Counted from the stretch's first letter, positions 27,458 to 37,702 are shown. The stretch: 64,000 nt of DNA from BOG-908 sp963692875 (GCA_965198755.1 OZ240673.1:806001-870000); one strand, 5' to 3'. Made by a program: numbers and translations. The notes: generated by a model not told the origin, from the sequence alone.

Positions 27458-28767
27458 TGACTCCCTCCGCCCGCCTCCTCGGCGCCATAGAATTACTGGA
27501 AGAGATCCAATCCGCCGGCCGCAAACCAGCCGACGCCGTCGCCAACGCCTTTTTCCGCGAGCGCCGCTTCATCGGCTCCGGCGACCGCCGCGCCGTCTCC
27601 GACCGCGCCTGGGGCGTGCTGCGCGCCCGCCGCCGGCTCGGCTGGTGGCTCGCCCGCGCCGGTGCCACGCCGGCGCCGCGCCTGCTGGTCGCCGCCTCCC
27701 TGCTGCTGGAAGGCTGGACCATGGCGGGCCTGGAACAGGGCTTTTCCGGCGGCCAGTTCGGCCCGGCGCCGCTCGGCACTGAGGAACGCGCGGTGCTGCG
27801 CCCGCTGGAGGGCCGCTCGCTGGACCACCCCAGCATGGACGAGGCGACTCGCCTGGAAATCCCCGACTGGATCCTGCCGAACCTGCAGGCCCGCTTCGGC
27901 GACGACCTGCCGGCCGAAATGGCGGCCATGGCCGAACCCGCACCGCTCGACCTGCGGGTGAACATGCTGAAATCCACCCTGGCGGACGCCCGCGCGGCGC
28001 TGCTGGCCGAGGGTATTGAGGCCGAGCCTACGCCCTACTCGCCCTGGGGCCTGCGCGTGGCGCACCGCCGCGCGGTCACCTCCGGCGCCGCCTTCCAGAC
28101 CGGGGCGGTGGAGATACAGGACGAAGGCAGCCAGCTGGTGGCGCATCTGGTGGGTGCCGTCCCGGGCATGCGGGTGGCCGACTGGTGCGCCGGCGCCGGC
28201 GGCAAGACGCTGGCCATCGCGGCGACAATGGAGAACCGCGGCCACGTGGTCGCCTGCGACGTGAGCGAGCCGCGGCTGGACGGCGCCGTGAAGCGCCTGC
28301 GCCGCGCCGGGGTGCACAACGTGGAGCGGCACCTGACTACCGCCGGCGACAAGTGGGCCAAGCGCCGCGCGCAGACGTTCGACCGTGTCCTTGTTGACGC
28401 GCCCTGCACCGGCACGGGAACATGGCGCCGCAACCCCGACGGAAGACTGCGCCTGACCGAGACCGACCTTGCCGAGCTGATGCCCAAGCAGGCGGCCATC
28501 CTGGACGCCGCACAGCGCCTGGTGCGGCCCGGCGGGCGGCTGGTTTACGCGACGTGTTCGCTGCTGGCAGAGGAGAACGAGGCGCAGGTGGAGGGCTTCC
28601 TGACACGCCATCCCGGCTTCCGCGTAGTGCCGGTGTCGGCCGCCTGGGCGCTCGACGTGCCGGTGCCTTGCGCGGACCCGTTCCTGGTGCTGACGCCGCG
28701 CCGCCACGGCACCGACGGGTTCTTCGGCGCGGTGCTGGAGCGGGCGCAAGCGGCGGCCGCGCCGTGA
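27457..28767 (+). CDS. RsmB-type rRNA (cytosine-C5) methyltransferase
   Basis: A 436-residue SAM-dependent RNA m5C methyltransferase of the RsmB/Fmu type. An N-terminal NusB-like helical region precedes the Rossmann domain. SAM is bound by DWCAGAGGKT (242-251). The two family cysteines are C317 in DAPCTGTG and C367 in YATCSLL; by analogy the second is the nucleophile and the first releases the product. The only sensible start is the TTG at 27457, at the very edge of the palindromic element; codons before it are repeat sequence. The GTG of the next gene overlaps the stop (GTGA). Confidence 0.88.
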   Translation: MTPSARLLGAIELLEEIQSAGRKPADAVANAFFRERRFIGSGDRRAVSDRAWGVLRARRRLGWWLARAGATPAPRLLVAASLLLEGWTMAGLEQGFSGGQFGPAPLGTEERAVLRPLEGRSLDHPSMDEATRLEIPDWILPNLQARFGDDLPAEMAAMAEPAPLDLRVNMLKSTLADARAALLAEGIEAEPTPYSPWGLRVAHRRAVTSGAAFQTGAVEIQDEGSQLVAHLVGAVPGMRVADWCAGAGGKTLAIAATMENRGHVVACDVSEPRLDGAVKRLRRAGVHNVERHLTTAGDKWAKRRAQTFDRVLVDAPCTGTGTWRRNPDGRLRLTETDLAELMPKQAAILDAAQRLVRPGGRLVYATCSLLAEENEAQVEGFLTRHPGFRVVPVSAAWALDVPVPCADPFLVLTPRRHGTDGFFGAVLERAQAAAAP

Positions 28768-29297
28768 TCACCGTGCGCCGGGCCGAGTTGACGGATGCCA
28801 CCGCCATTGGCGCGGTGCACGTGGCGGCCTGGCGCAGCGCCTACCCGGGGATACTGCCGGACGACTACCTGGCCAACCTCTCGCCGACGCGGCTGGCGCT
28901 TCACTACCGCGCGGCCATCGCGTCCGGGTCCACGGTGATGGTGGCGGCGATGAAGGGGCAGGGGCCGCGCATCGTGGGGTTCACCACCGCCGGCCCGCCG
29001 CGCACGCCGGGGCTGGGCGAAGCCGAGATCGAGACGCTGTACGTGCTCGATGACTGGCGCGAGCAGGGGGTGGGCCGGCGCATGATGCGTGCCACGGCGA
29101 GCCAGCTGATGGCGCGCAACTGCGGCTCGGTGTTCGTGTGGGTGCTGCGGGACAACCCGAGCCGGTGGTTCTACAGCCGGCTGGGCGGACAGACGGCGGC
29201 CGAGGGGCAGACACGGGTGGCCGGCGTGGCGTTGCCGCAGGTGGCATACCGGTGGGATCCGATCGACCGGCTGTTGGCGGCAGTGGCGACGGGGTAG
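28764..29297 (+). CDS. GNAT N-acetyltransferase
   Basis: A 177-residue single-domain acetyltransferase. It begins VITVRRAELTDATAIGAVHVAAWRSAY, a typical GNAT start; the acetyl-CoA segment is around YVLDDWREQGVGRRMM (about 92-107), and NPSRWFYSRLGG is the closing motif. The GTG start overlaps the stop of the methyltransferase by four bases, so it is translated with it, but a functional link between the two is not evident. Substrate is unknown. Confidence 0.85.
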   Translation: MITVRRAELTDATAIGAVHVAAWRSAYPGILPDDYLANLSPTRLALHYRAAIASGSTVMVAAMKGQGPRIVGFTTAGPPRTPGLGEAEIETLYVLDDWREQGVGRRMMRATASQLMARNCGSVFVWVLRDNPSRWFYSRLGGQTAAEGQTRVAGVALPQVAYRWDPIDRLLAAVATG

Positions 29298-29327
29298 CAG
29301 CGCGCGCGAGACGACGGAGTATAACCG

Positions 29328-29861
29328 ATGCGGCGACCTACCAAGTTTCTGATCTGGTCAGTCGCGTCTGCGCTGATCTTTACGGCCGTCGGCCCCGCAC
29401 GCGCTGACCCGCCGCCGGAACTCTACGCGCTGATGACGTGCGACATCGAACACGGCCATTTTGCGCTGAAGACGCTGGTCTCCGACTCTCCCTACGACAA
29501 CTCCGTGCAGGCCATTGCCGACCCGAAGGTGACCACCCGCGTCACCTTGTCAGGCAAGCCCGTCCACGCGTGCAGGCTGCCAGGATACACGGTGGACGTT
29601 CGGACCGACTTCCGCGGCGGGACAGACCACGGCGAGTGCGCAGTCTGGGACAAGGGCGGCTTCCACGTCCGGGTGAACGGCGCGGAAGTCACCTACCTGC
29701 CGGCACCCCAATGTAGTCAAACCGAACGTCATGACCTGGACCTGCAAGTCACAGCAGGACGTGGCTTACCATTAGTCTGGACGACGGATTGCGTTCTTGA
29801 GAGTGACTACCAGCATACTTTCGATGCCGTCTCCGCCTGCAGGCTCGTCAAGATACCGTAG
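29328..29861 (+). CDS. Secreted hypothetical protein
   Basis: A 177-residue protein with a clear signal peptide (positively charged MRRPTK, a hydrophobic core, and a likely cleavage after PARA at about 26). The mature part has six cysteines (near LMTCD, VHACR, HGECA, PQCSQ, TDCVL and SACRL), which could form three disulfides in the periplasm. I do not recognise the family. It lies 30 bases after the GNAT gene and may be cotranscribed. Confidence 0.7.
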   Translation: MRRPTKFLIWSVASALIFTAVGPARADPPPELYALMTCDIEHGHFALKTLVSDSPYDNSVQAIADPKVTTRVTLSGKPVHACRLPGYTVDVRTDFRGGTDHGECAVWDKGGFHVRVNGAEVTYLPAPQCSQTERHDLDLQVTAGRGLPLVWTTDCVLESDYQHTFDAVSACRLVKIP

Positions 29862-29926
29862 ACGCGACTGGTGATCTTCGGTCGCAGCTTGCCTGCACAG
29901 AGCATGACGTCCTAGCCGTTGGCAGA

Positions 29927-30062
29927 CAAAGCAAGCCGTTCTTTTTTGAAAAAAAGAACCAAAAAACTTTTGGTTCCTTGGGCGCGTGTTGCGGGAAACT
30001 CCGCGACAGCCGGACCAAAAGTTTTTGCTGCTTTTTAAAAAAGCAAGCCTTGCTTGTTACGA
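29927..30062. repeat. Two-armed palindromic element, GGTTC-type arm left
   Basis: Intact copy in the convergent gap between the secreted-protein gene and the last suf gene. It has the core CTCCGCGACAGC and a shortened right arm (GCTGCTTTTTAAAAAAGCA). Confidence 0.88.
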
Positions 30063-30086
30063 TGTCAGCGCCGCGCGCGCAACGAC

Positions 30087-30458
30087 CTAGACGTGAAAAC
30101 TCTCACCGCACCCGCACCGGCCCTTCTCGTTCGGATTGGTGAAGGTGAACCCCGCGCTCATCGTCTTCTGCTCGTAGTCCATGATCGTGCCGATCAGGAA
30201 CAGGCTCGCCTTGCGGTCCACCAGCACGGTCAGGTCGTGGTCGCGGACCACCTCGTCGCCGGGGCCGGCTTCGGCCACCCAGGTCATGTCGTAGGCCAAG
30301 CCCGAGCAGCCCTTGGTGTTGACGCTGATGCGCAGCAGGCGGCCGTCGCCATGTTCGTACAGCGCGCGCAGACGGGCGGCGGCGGCCTCGGTCAGCGTCA
30401 TCAGCGGCGGCAGCGCGCGACGCGGGCGGACGGGGGCTGCGGTTACGTTTTGGTCCAT
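30087..30458 (-). CDS. sufA: A-type Fe-S carrier SufA
   Basis: A 123-residue A-type carrier that accepts Fe-S clusters from the SufBCD scaffold and passes them to apoproteins. The three ligand cysteines are present: C51 in KGCSGLAY, and C115 and C117 in GRCGCGESF. The short proline-rich N-terminal extension is normal for the group. The ATG at 30458 gives the family length. It is the last gene of the suf operon, 14 bases after sufT. Confidence 0.92.
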   Translation of the reverse strand: MDQNVTAAPVRPRRALPPLMTLTEAAAARLRALYEHGDGRLLRISVNTKGCSGLAYDMTWVAEAGPGDEVVRDHDLTVLVDRKASLFLIGTIMDYEQKTMSAGFTFTNPNEKGRCGCGESFHV

Positions 30459-30472
30459 CGCGATGGCTCCGT

Positions 30473-30868
30473 TCAGAACATGTTCAGCGCGAGGCGGGCG
30501 TCTTCGGACATGCGGCTGGGGTCCCACGGCGGATCCCACACGGTCGTCACGTCCGCGGACGTGACGCCGGGTACGGCCAGCACCGCTTCGCGCACCTGCA
30601 CGGGCAATTCCTGCGCGCTGGGGCAGCCCGGCGCGGTCAGCGTCATCTCTACCTTTACGGCGCCCGCGTCGCTGATCTCCACGGCATAGATCAGGCCGAG
30701 TTCGTAGATGTTCACCGGGATTTCCGGATCGTAGATGGTGGCAATGGCGTCGAGCAGCGCCGTCTCGCTCGGCAGCGCGATCGTCTCGCCGTCCGGCGTC
30801 CAGCTTCCCACCACCGCGGTGGCGTGGCCGGTCCGGTCTGCCGCGTCGTCGTGCACGTCGTCAATCAT
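30473..30868 (-). CDS. sufT: SUF-associated MIP18/DUF59 protein SufT
   Basis: A 131-residue protein whose core (DAIATIYDPEIPVNIYELGLIY, then LTAPGCPSAQELP and VTTVWDPPWDPSRMSEDAR) is the DUF59/MIP18 domain as found in suf operons. Homologues help maturation of Fe-S proteins. The conserved cysteine is in the APGCPSA loop. The ATG at 30868 has GAGG upstream and overlaps the sufU stop by eight bases; an ATG at 30883 is less likely. Confidence 0.88.
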   Translation of the reverse strand: MIDDVHDDAADRTGHATAVVGSWTPDGETIALPSETALLDAIATIYDPEIPVNIYELGLIYAVEISDAGAVKVEMTLTAPGCPSAQELPVQVREAVLAVPGVTSADVTTVWDPPWDPSRMSEDARLALNMF

Positions 30869-31343
30869 GGGATGCAACCTCATTGCGACCGTCGAGTGCC
30901 GCGACCAATGCGGACCACGGCAACGTCGCGCATTTCACCCGGCTTCTATACTCGGACACGCCGGAAAGCGGGCGCAAGACCTGCAACGCCGCATCTTCCG
31001 ACGCGCTGTCTCCGGTGCGTGCGAGCTGTTCGAACGCGGCCGCCAGCGCGCGGATAGAGGCTGCGTCACGGCCACGCACCACATCGGCCATTAAATCGGC
31101 CGACGCCATGGAGATGGCGCAGCCGCGGGCCTCGTAGGCGGCGTCGGCCACGGTGGCGTCTGGTGCAAAGGAGACGCGCACCTCCACCTGGTCGCCGCAA
31201 AGCGGGTTTTCCCCGCGGGCACAAGCGTCGAACGGGTCGAGGCGGTGCATGTGACGCGGGTTGCGGCTGCGGTCCAGGATGGTGTCCTGATAGAGGTCGC
31301 GCACGTCGTCGAAATTGGGGGCGGCGGTCTGCGTGGTGCTCAT
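30861..31343 (-). CDS. sufU: SufU/IscU-like sulfur-transfer or scaffold protein
   Basis: A 160-residue IscU-fold protein. C49 and D51 in NPLCGDQ, C75 in ARGCAISMASAD and C138 in VKCATLPW are the metal ligands. In SufU-type proteins they bind zinc and accept persulfide from SufS; the spacing between the second and third cysteine is long, as in SufU rather than IscU. The start overlaps the sufS stop as ATGA. Confidence 0.9.
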   Translation of the reverse strand: MSTTQTAAPNFDDVRDLYQDTILDRSRNPRHMHRLDPFDACARGENPLCGDQVEVRVSFAPDATVADAAYEARGCAISMASADLMADVVRGRDAASIRALAAAFEQLARTGDSASEDAALQVLRPLSGVSEYRSRVKCATLPWSALVAALDGRNEVASHD

Positions 31344-32764
31344 TGGAAGAAGCCGCGTATGCGCACCAGCGTGTCGGCCAGCATGTCGATCTCGCCCTGC
31401 GTGGTGTAGATGCCGAAACTCGCGCGTGCGGTGCTGGACAGGCCCAGGCGGCGCATCAGCGGTTCGGCGCAGTGCTGGCCGGCACGCACGGCAATACCGT
31501 TGCGGTCCAGCAGGGTGGCGATGTCGTGCGCGTGGGCGCCGTCCAGGGTGAAGCTGACCACGCCGCCGCGGTCCTGCGCGCGCCCGGCGATGTGCAGGCC
31601 GTCGATCGCCGACAGCCGTGCCAGCGCGTGCTCGGTCAGCGCCGCCTCGTGCGCCGCGATGGCGTCGAAGCCGATACCCTGCACGTAGTCGATCGCGGCA
31701 CCCAGGCCGATCACCTCGAGGATTGCCGGCGTGCCGGCCTCGAACTTCGTCGGCGGCGGCGCCCAGGTGGAGTGTTCGAAGCTGACGCTGGAGATCATGT
31801 CGCCGCCGCCCATGAACGGCGGCATCTGCTCCAGCAACGCGCGCCGGGCCCACAGCACGCCGATGCCGGTCGGGCCATACAACTTGTGTCCGGTGAAGGC
31901 GTAGAAATCCGCACCCAGCGCCTGCACATCCACGCGCCGGTGCACCACCGCCTGGCTGCCGTCCACCATCAACTGCGCGCCGGCCGCATGCGTCAGCGCG
32001 GCAATGCGCTCGATCGGGTTGTAGGTGCCCAGCACGTTGGACATGTGGGTGATCGCGACCAGCCCCACGCGCCCGTCCTGCAGGCAGCGCTCGAAGACGG
32101 CCATGTCGAGTTCGCCGGCATCCGTGATGGGTGCCACGCGCAGTTCGATGCCGTGCGAATCACGCAGCATCTGCCAGGGGATTATGTTGGCATGGTGCTC
32201 CATCTCGCTGACCAGCACGGCCTGGCCGGGCTTGAGCACGCCGCGCCCGTAGCTGTGCGCCACCAGGTTGATCGCACCGGTGCTGCTCCCGGTGAACACC
32301 ACCTCCTCGCGCGAGGGCGCGTTGAGCAGGCCGGCCACCTTGTCGCGCACCGCCTCGTAGTCGTCGGATGTGCGCTCGCTCATCCAGTGCAGGCCGCGAT
32401 GAACGTTGGCGTATTGCGTCTCCATCGCGTGCACCATCGCGTCGATCACCGCGCGCGGCTTCTGCGCACTGGCTGCGCTGTCGAGGTAGACGAGCGGCTT
32501 GCCGTGCACGCGCTGCGACAGGATCGGGAAGTCGGCGCGGATGCGTTCCACGTCGAAGGCGGGCACGAAGGCATGCCGCGTGCCGGCCTCGTCATGCGAC
32601 GTGGTAGCGTTGTGCGACGTAGCGGCATCGTGCGACCTCGTCGCATCGCGCGAGGTGCGGGCGTCGTGCGACACAGCCGTCAACTCGGCAGATGCGGCGC
32701 CCTTCGCCAATGCCGCGTGCGTCACCTGGCCGGTGAGGTCAGCGAGTTTACTTTCGGCGTTCAT
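31340..32764 (-). CDS. sufS: Cysteine desulfurase SufS with repeat-containing N-terminus
   Basis: A PLP enzyme that takes sulfur from cysteine for cluster assembly. The 474-residue protein is longer than the usual 405-415. The catalytic core starts near residue 70 (FDVERIRADFPILSQRVHGK); K294 in TGHKLYGPTG binds PLP and C432 in RAGQHCAEPLMRR carries the persulfide. The extra N-terminus contains five hexapeptide copies (32-61: SHDART, SRDATR, SHDAAT, SHNATT, SHDEAG), encoded by 18-base repeats. The ATG at 32764 overlaps the sufD stop by four bases, so the extension is translated unless an internal start is used. Confidence 0.94.
   Translation of the reverse strand: MNAESKLADLTGQVTHAALAKGAASAELTAVSHDARTSRDATRSHDAATSHNATTSHDEAGTRHAFVPAFDVERIRADFPILSQRVHGKPLVYLDSAASAQKPRAVIDAMVHAMETQYANVHRGLHWMSERTSDDYEAVRDKVAGLLNAPSREEVVFTGSSTGAINLVAHSYGRGVLKPGQAVLVSEMEHHANIIPWQMLRDSHGIELRVAPITDAGELDMAVFERCLQDGRVGLVAITHMSNVLGTYNPIERIAALTHAAGAQLMVDGSQAVVHRRVDVQALGADFYAFTGHKLYGPTGIGVLWARRALLEQMPPFMGGGDMISSVSFEHSTWAPPPTKFEAGTPAILEVIGLGAAIDYVQGIGFDAIAAHEAALTEHALARLSAIDGLHIAGRAQDRGGVVSFTLDGAHAHDIATLLDRNGIAVRAGQHCAEPLMRRLGLSSTARASFGIYTTQGEIDMLADTLVRIRGFFQ
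32585..32674. repeat. 18-bp minisatellite inside sufS
   Basis: Five copies of an 18-base unit related to TCGTGCGACGTAGCGGCA encode hexapeptides of the SHDAAT type. They are in frame and lie outside the conserved enzyme fold. Confidence 0.8.
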
Positions 32765-34047
32765 GCCGCGTCCTTCCACCAATCTTCGATCACCCGGTCC
32801 AGCAAGCCGCGTGCGGACTCGTCGGCGATCATGTCGAGCGCCTCGCCGAGGAACGCGCGTACCAGGATGGCACGCGCCTCCGCCTGCGGAATGCCGCGGC
32901 TGACGAGGTAGAACATCTGGTCGGCATCCAGCTCGCCGACCGTCGCACCGTGGCTGCACTTCACGTCGTCGGCGAAGATCTCGAGCTGCGGCTTGCAGTC
33001 GATCTCGGCGTCCGGCGAGAGCAGCAGCGCCTGGTTCATCTGGTAGCCGTCGGTCTTCTGCGCCGCGCGGGCCACTTCAATCTTGCCCTGGAACACGCCG
33101 CGGGCGTGGCCGCCCAGCACGTGCTTCACGGTTTGCCGCGATGCGCAGTTCGGCGCTTCGTGGGTCACCACGGTGGTGAAGTCGCTGTGTTGCGTGCCGC
33201 GCAGCAACTGCGCCGCGTTGATGGCAACGTGGGCTTGCGGGCCGACGAGGCGCGCGTGCACCTCGGTGCGTGCGGTGCGGCCGCCGATCGACAGCGTGAA
33301 CGAATCGTAGCTGGCCCGCTCTGCGACGTTGGCGTAGATGGTGGCCAGGTGAAACGCGTCCGCCGCCTCGTTCTGCAGGCGCACGTGCTGCAGCTTCGCG
33401 CCCTCTGCGAGCAGGATTTCGGTGACCGGGTTGTGCAGGTACGGCCCACGCCCGCCGGAAAGCTCGATCAGCGTCAGAGACGCGCCGGCAGCCAGGCGGA
33501 TGGCGTGGCGCGGGTGAAAGGCGACCGCGGTGCCGGCGATGTCGCGCCCCATGCTCACCAGCAGCAGCGCGCCGGCGTCCACGCCGGCAGCAACCTCAAT
33601 GATCGCGCCGTCCTCGGCCAGCATCGTGTTCAGTGCCACCAGGCGCTGGTGCTCCGGGTCGGGCAGGGTGCCGAAATCTGCCGTCGCGGCAAAGGAGCGG
33701 ACGGAGGCACGCTCGGGCAAAACGGAGTGCCCGGCGTCAAAACGCCCCTGGTTGAACACCAGGCGTGGGACGTCCCAGAGACTGCCAAGCTCGGGCATGT
33801 CGTTGTCCGAGCCGCTGCCGCCGGCATCCGTCAGCGCCTCGTGAAAGCGTCCTTCGGCCAGGGCGGCGAGGCTGGTGTAGCGCCAGCCCTCGTCGCGCAG
33901 GCTGGGCAGCCCGAGGCGGCGCAGCACGTCGGAGGCGGCGCGGCGGGGGGCGCCGTCGCCGGGAAGGCGGGCGGTCAGACCGTCGTAACGGGCGAGGAAG
34001 CCGGCCGCCGAGGCGGGCGTGGGGACTTCGACCAGCGAGTCGTTCAT
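32761..34047 (-). CDS. sufD: Fe-S assembly protein SufD
   Basis: A 428-residue beta-helix protein that pairs with SufB in the SufBC2D scaffold. The C-terminal block SPDAEIDCKPQLEIFADDVKCSHGATVGELD is the most conserved part, with the histidine in CSHGAT that helps bind the nascent cluster. The N-terminal third (SLRDEGWRYTSLAALAEGRF) is the family's WRYTS block. It overlaps sufS and sufC by four bases each, so production is coupled. Confidence 0.95.
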   Translation of the reverse strand: MNDSLVEVPTPASAAGFLARYDGLTARLPGDGAPRRAASDVLRRLGLPSLRDEGWRYTSLAALAEGRFHEALTDAGGSGSDNDMPELGSLWDVPRLVFNQGRFDAGHSVLPERASVRSFAATADFGTLPDPEHQRLVALNTMLAEDGAIIEVAAGVDAGALLLVSMGRDIAGTAVAFHPRHAIRLAAGASLTLIELSGGRGPYLHNPVTEILLAEGAKLQHVRLQNEAADAFHLATIYANVAERASYDSFTLSIGGRTARTEVHARLVGPQAHVAINAAQLLRGTQHSDFTTVVTHEAPNCASRQTVKHVLGGHARGVFQGKIEVARAAQKTDGYQMNQALLLSPDAEIDCKPQLEIFADDVKCSHGATVGELDADQMFYLVSRGIPQAEARAILVRAFLGEALDMIADESARGLLDRVIEDWWKDAA

Positions 34048-34793
34048 GCCGCCTCCGCGATCACCTGCGCGTAGCCTCCAGCCTCGAGCGCGCGCGCCAG
34101 TTCCGGCCCGCCGCTGCGCACGATGCGGCCGTGCAACAGCACGTGCACCGCGTCCGGCACGATGTGGTCCAGCAGGCGCTGGTGGTGAGTGATCACCAGC
34201 GCGGAAAAGGTCGGCGAGCGCAGCGCGTTCACGCCGTCGCCGACGATCTTCAGCGCGTCGATGTCGAGCCCACTGTCGGTCTCGTCGAGGATGGCCAGCT
34301 TCGGCCGCAGCATCGCCATCTGCAGCACCTCGTTGCGCTTCTTCTCGCCGCCGGAGAAGCCGACGTTGACGTTGCGCTTCAGCATGTCGTCCGGCATCTG
34401 CAGGCGGCGTGCCTCCGCGCGCGCCAGCTTTAGAAATTGCGCGGCGTCGAGCTCCTCCTCGCCACGCGCGCGGCGGATGGCGTTCAACGCGGTGCGCAGG
34501 AAGTTGGCGTTGCCCACGCCGGGGAGCTCCACCGGCGCCTGGAAGGCCAGGAACAGCCCGGCCTGCGCGCGCTGCTCCGGTTCCATGCCCAGCAAATCTG
34601 CGCCGTCGAACAGCGCCGAGCCGCCGGTCACCGCGTAGTCCTCGCGGCCGGCGAGCACGTAGGACAGCGTGGATTTGCCAGAGCCGTTCGGGCCCATGAT
34701 GGCGTGCACCTGGCCGTCCGGCACGATGAGGTCGATGCCACGCAAAATCGGCTTGTCGCCGATGTTGGCGGACAGGTTGGCTATCTGCAGCAT
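34044..34793 (-). CDS. sufC: Fe-S assembly ATPase SufC
   Basis: A 249-residue ABC-type ATPase without membrane domains that powers conformational change in SufBCD. Walker A GPNGSGKST is at 34-42, the Q-loop FQAP near 84-87, the signature SGGEKKR at 147-153 and Walker B LAILDETDSGLD at 167-178. It sits between sufB (4-base gap) and sufD (4-base overlap). Confidence 0.97.
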   Translation of the reverse strand: MLQIANLSANIGDKPILRGIDLIVPDGQVHAIMGPNGSGKSTLSYVLAGREDYAVTGGSALFDGADLLGMEPEQRAQAGLFLAFQAPVELPGVGNANFLRTALNAIRRARGEEELDAAQFLKLARAEARRLQMPDDMLKRNVNVGFSGGEKKRNEVLQMAMLRPKLAILDETDSGLDIDALKIVGDGVNALRSPTFSALVITHHQRLLDHIVPDAVHVLLHGRIVRSGGPELARALEAGGYAQVIAEAA

Positions 34794-34797
34794 CGGA

Positions 34798-36285
<1,488 letters not shown>

Positions 36286-36294
36286 GTGATGTCC

Positions 36295-36771
36295 TCAGGA
36301 AACAGGCAAAGCGTGGGCGGCTTCGGGGTGCGACGGCTCGATGCGTGTGTCGGGCATGCGAAAGGCAGGCGGCGGCACGGCGCTCGCCATGTCCGCCAGG
36401 CTGATGGCGCCCAGTGCGGTGCGGATGGCGTGGTTGACCGGATCCCAGCGTCCGCGCATCGGGCATAGGCAGCCGGATTCGCAGTCGCCGCCGTCAACGC
36501 AGGCGGTCAACGCGATCGGGCCGTCGATGGCGGCGATTACGTCGGCGACGGGGATGGCGGACAGGCTGCGGCCCAGCCGATAGCCGCCGCGTGCGCCGCG
36601 CAGGGAGGTGACCAGGCCACTGCCGGCCATCGCCTTGAGCACCTTGGCGACGGTCGGCTCCGGGATACCCGTGCCGGCGGCAACGCCCGACGAGGTCTGC
36701 ACGCCGCCGTCTCTCGACAGGCGGACGAGCACGACGACGGCGTAATCCGCCAGCTTGGATAGTCTGAACAC
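36295..36771 (-). CDS. Rrf2-type regulator of the suf operon
   Basis: A 158-residue Rrf2/IscR-like winged-helix regulator of the alphaproteobacterial SUF-regulator group. The protein begins FRLSKLADYAVVVLVRLSR as in that group, so the GTG at 36771 is preferred over the upstream ATG at 36834. Four cysteines at 91, 97, 101 and 103 (CVDGGDC, GCLC) are suitable cluster ligands, so it probably senses Fe-S status and represses the operon when clusters are plentiful. It is the first gene of the operon. A palindromic operator candidate lies 20 bases upstream. Confidence 0.92.
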   Translation of the reverse strand: MFRLSKLADYAVVVLVRLSRDGGVQTSSGVAAGTGIPEPTVAKVLKAMAGSGLVTSLRGARGGYRLGRSLSAIPVADVIAAIDGPIALTACVDGGDCESGCLCPMRGRWDPVNHAIRTALGAISLADMASAVPPPAFRMPDTRIEPSHPEAAHALPVS

Positions 36772-36791
36772 CCTCGTGCCTCGGTAAGTGC

Positions 36792-36816
36792 AATGCGGAC
36801 CATCCTGGTCCGGATT
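36792..36816. promoter_or_regulatory. Palindromic operator candidate for the suf regulator
   Basis: Half-sites AATGCGGACC and GGTCCGGATT flank five bases (ATCCT), a 25-bp inverted repeat with one mismatched pair. It lies 20 bases before the GTG of the regulator gene, where autoregulation by an Rrf2 repressor would be expected. It also lies between the suf operon and the divergent Nudix gene. Confidence 0.55.
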
Positions 36817-36911
36817 GTGAGATGCGGCCCGCAAGCCGGTGCGTCAAGGAGGCAGCCGCGCTTCTTTCGAGCATGCCGAGCCGCGCCCGCGTCACCGGCG
36901 AGCGCGCGAAG

Positions 36912-36962
36912 CGGAGTCAAAAGTTTTTTGGTTCTTTTTTTCAAAAAAGAACTGCTTTCTTG
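36912..36962. repeat. Solo GGTTC-type arm of the palindromic element
   Basis: A right-type arm ending in AAAGAACTGCTTTCTTGC, just before the Nudix start. It is the only arm seen in a divergent gap, and it has no partner arm. Confidence 0.75.
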
Positions 36963-36967
36963 CTGTC

Positions 36968-37549
36968 GTGCCCGACCCCCGCCCCGCCGCCAGCCTCCTC
37001 GTCGTCCGCCACACCGCTGCAGCCTCCCCTGAGCTGCTGATGGCAAGGCGCTCGGCCGCGCATCGCTTCATGCCCAACATGCTGGTGTTTCCCGGCGGTG
37101 CGGTGGACCCGGAGGACTACCACCAGCGCACCGCCAGGCCGCTGCTGCCAAGAGTGCTCGCCAGGCTGGAGCGCTCGGCCGACACCAGGCTGGCGCACGC
37201 GCTGGCGGCGGCGGCGGCGCGTGAGCTGACCGAGGAGGTCGGGCTGACGCTGGGCGAGCCGCCGGCGCTGGACCGGCTGGAGTACCTGTGTCGCGCGATC
37301 ACGCCGCCGGAGCGCGCGATCCGGTTCGACGCGCGCTTCTTCATCGTGGACGCGGCGCATGTCGGCGGTACGCCGGCCGCGTCCGAGGAGATGGAGGCGC
37401 CCGGCTGGTACACGGTGGAGGCGGCCCTGGCGGCGGAGATACCGTCGGCCACCGGCGCCGTGCTGGGGCAGTTCCAGCGCTGGCTCAGCCGGCACGACCG
37501 CGACGGGCGGGTGCCGGTGCTGCGGCATCGGGTCTGGACCGAGGAGTGA
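36968..37549 (+). CDS. Nudix hydrolase (NUDT7/19-like)
   Basis: A 193-residue Nudix protein. NMLVFPGGAVDPEDY (37-51) and AAAARELTEEVGL (81-93) form the two parts of the box, separated by a longer insert than in MutT, as in the CoA/NUDT19-like group. Tryptophan-rich segments near GWYTVEAAL match relatives. The true substrate may be a CoA ester or nucleotide derivative. The GTG at 36968 is the first start after the solo palindromic arm; upstream codons in frame are repeat sequence. Confidence 0.85.
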   Translation: MPDPRPAASLLVVRHTAAASPELLMARRSAAHRFMPNMLVFPGGAVDPEDYHQRTARPLLPRVLARLERSADTRLAHALAAAAARELTEEVGLTLGEPPALDRLEYLCRAITPPERAIRFDARFFIVDAAHVGGTPAASEEMEAPGWYTVEAALAAEIPSATGAVLGQFQRWLSRHDRDGRVPVLRHRVWTEE

Positions 37550-37552
37550 CGA

Positions 37553-37702
37553 AAGGAAGCAAGGCCTTCTTTTTCGAGAAAAAGAAGCAAAAAGCTTTTG
37601 TTAGCGCTGTCGCGGTAAGCTGAAACACCAAGCCTCAGCCACGCAGGCCGAAAGGGACCACAAGTTTTTTGGTTCATTTTTTCAAAACAGAACCGCTTGC
37701 TC
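37553..37702. repeat. Two-armed palindromic element, GGTTC arm right
   Basis: Intact copy in the tandem gap between the Nudix gene and the AAA+ gene. It has a left GGCCTTC arm with the core GCTGTCGCGG and a right arm GGTTCATTTTTTCAAAACAGAACC with two mismatches. Bases 37703-37821 contain the promoter region of the ATPase gene. Confidence 0.88.
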
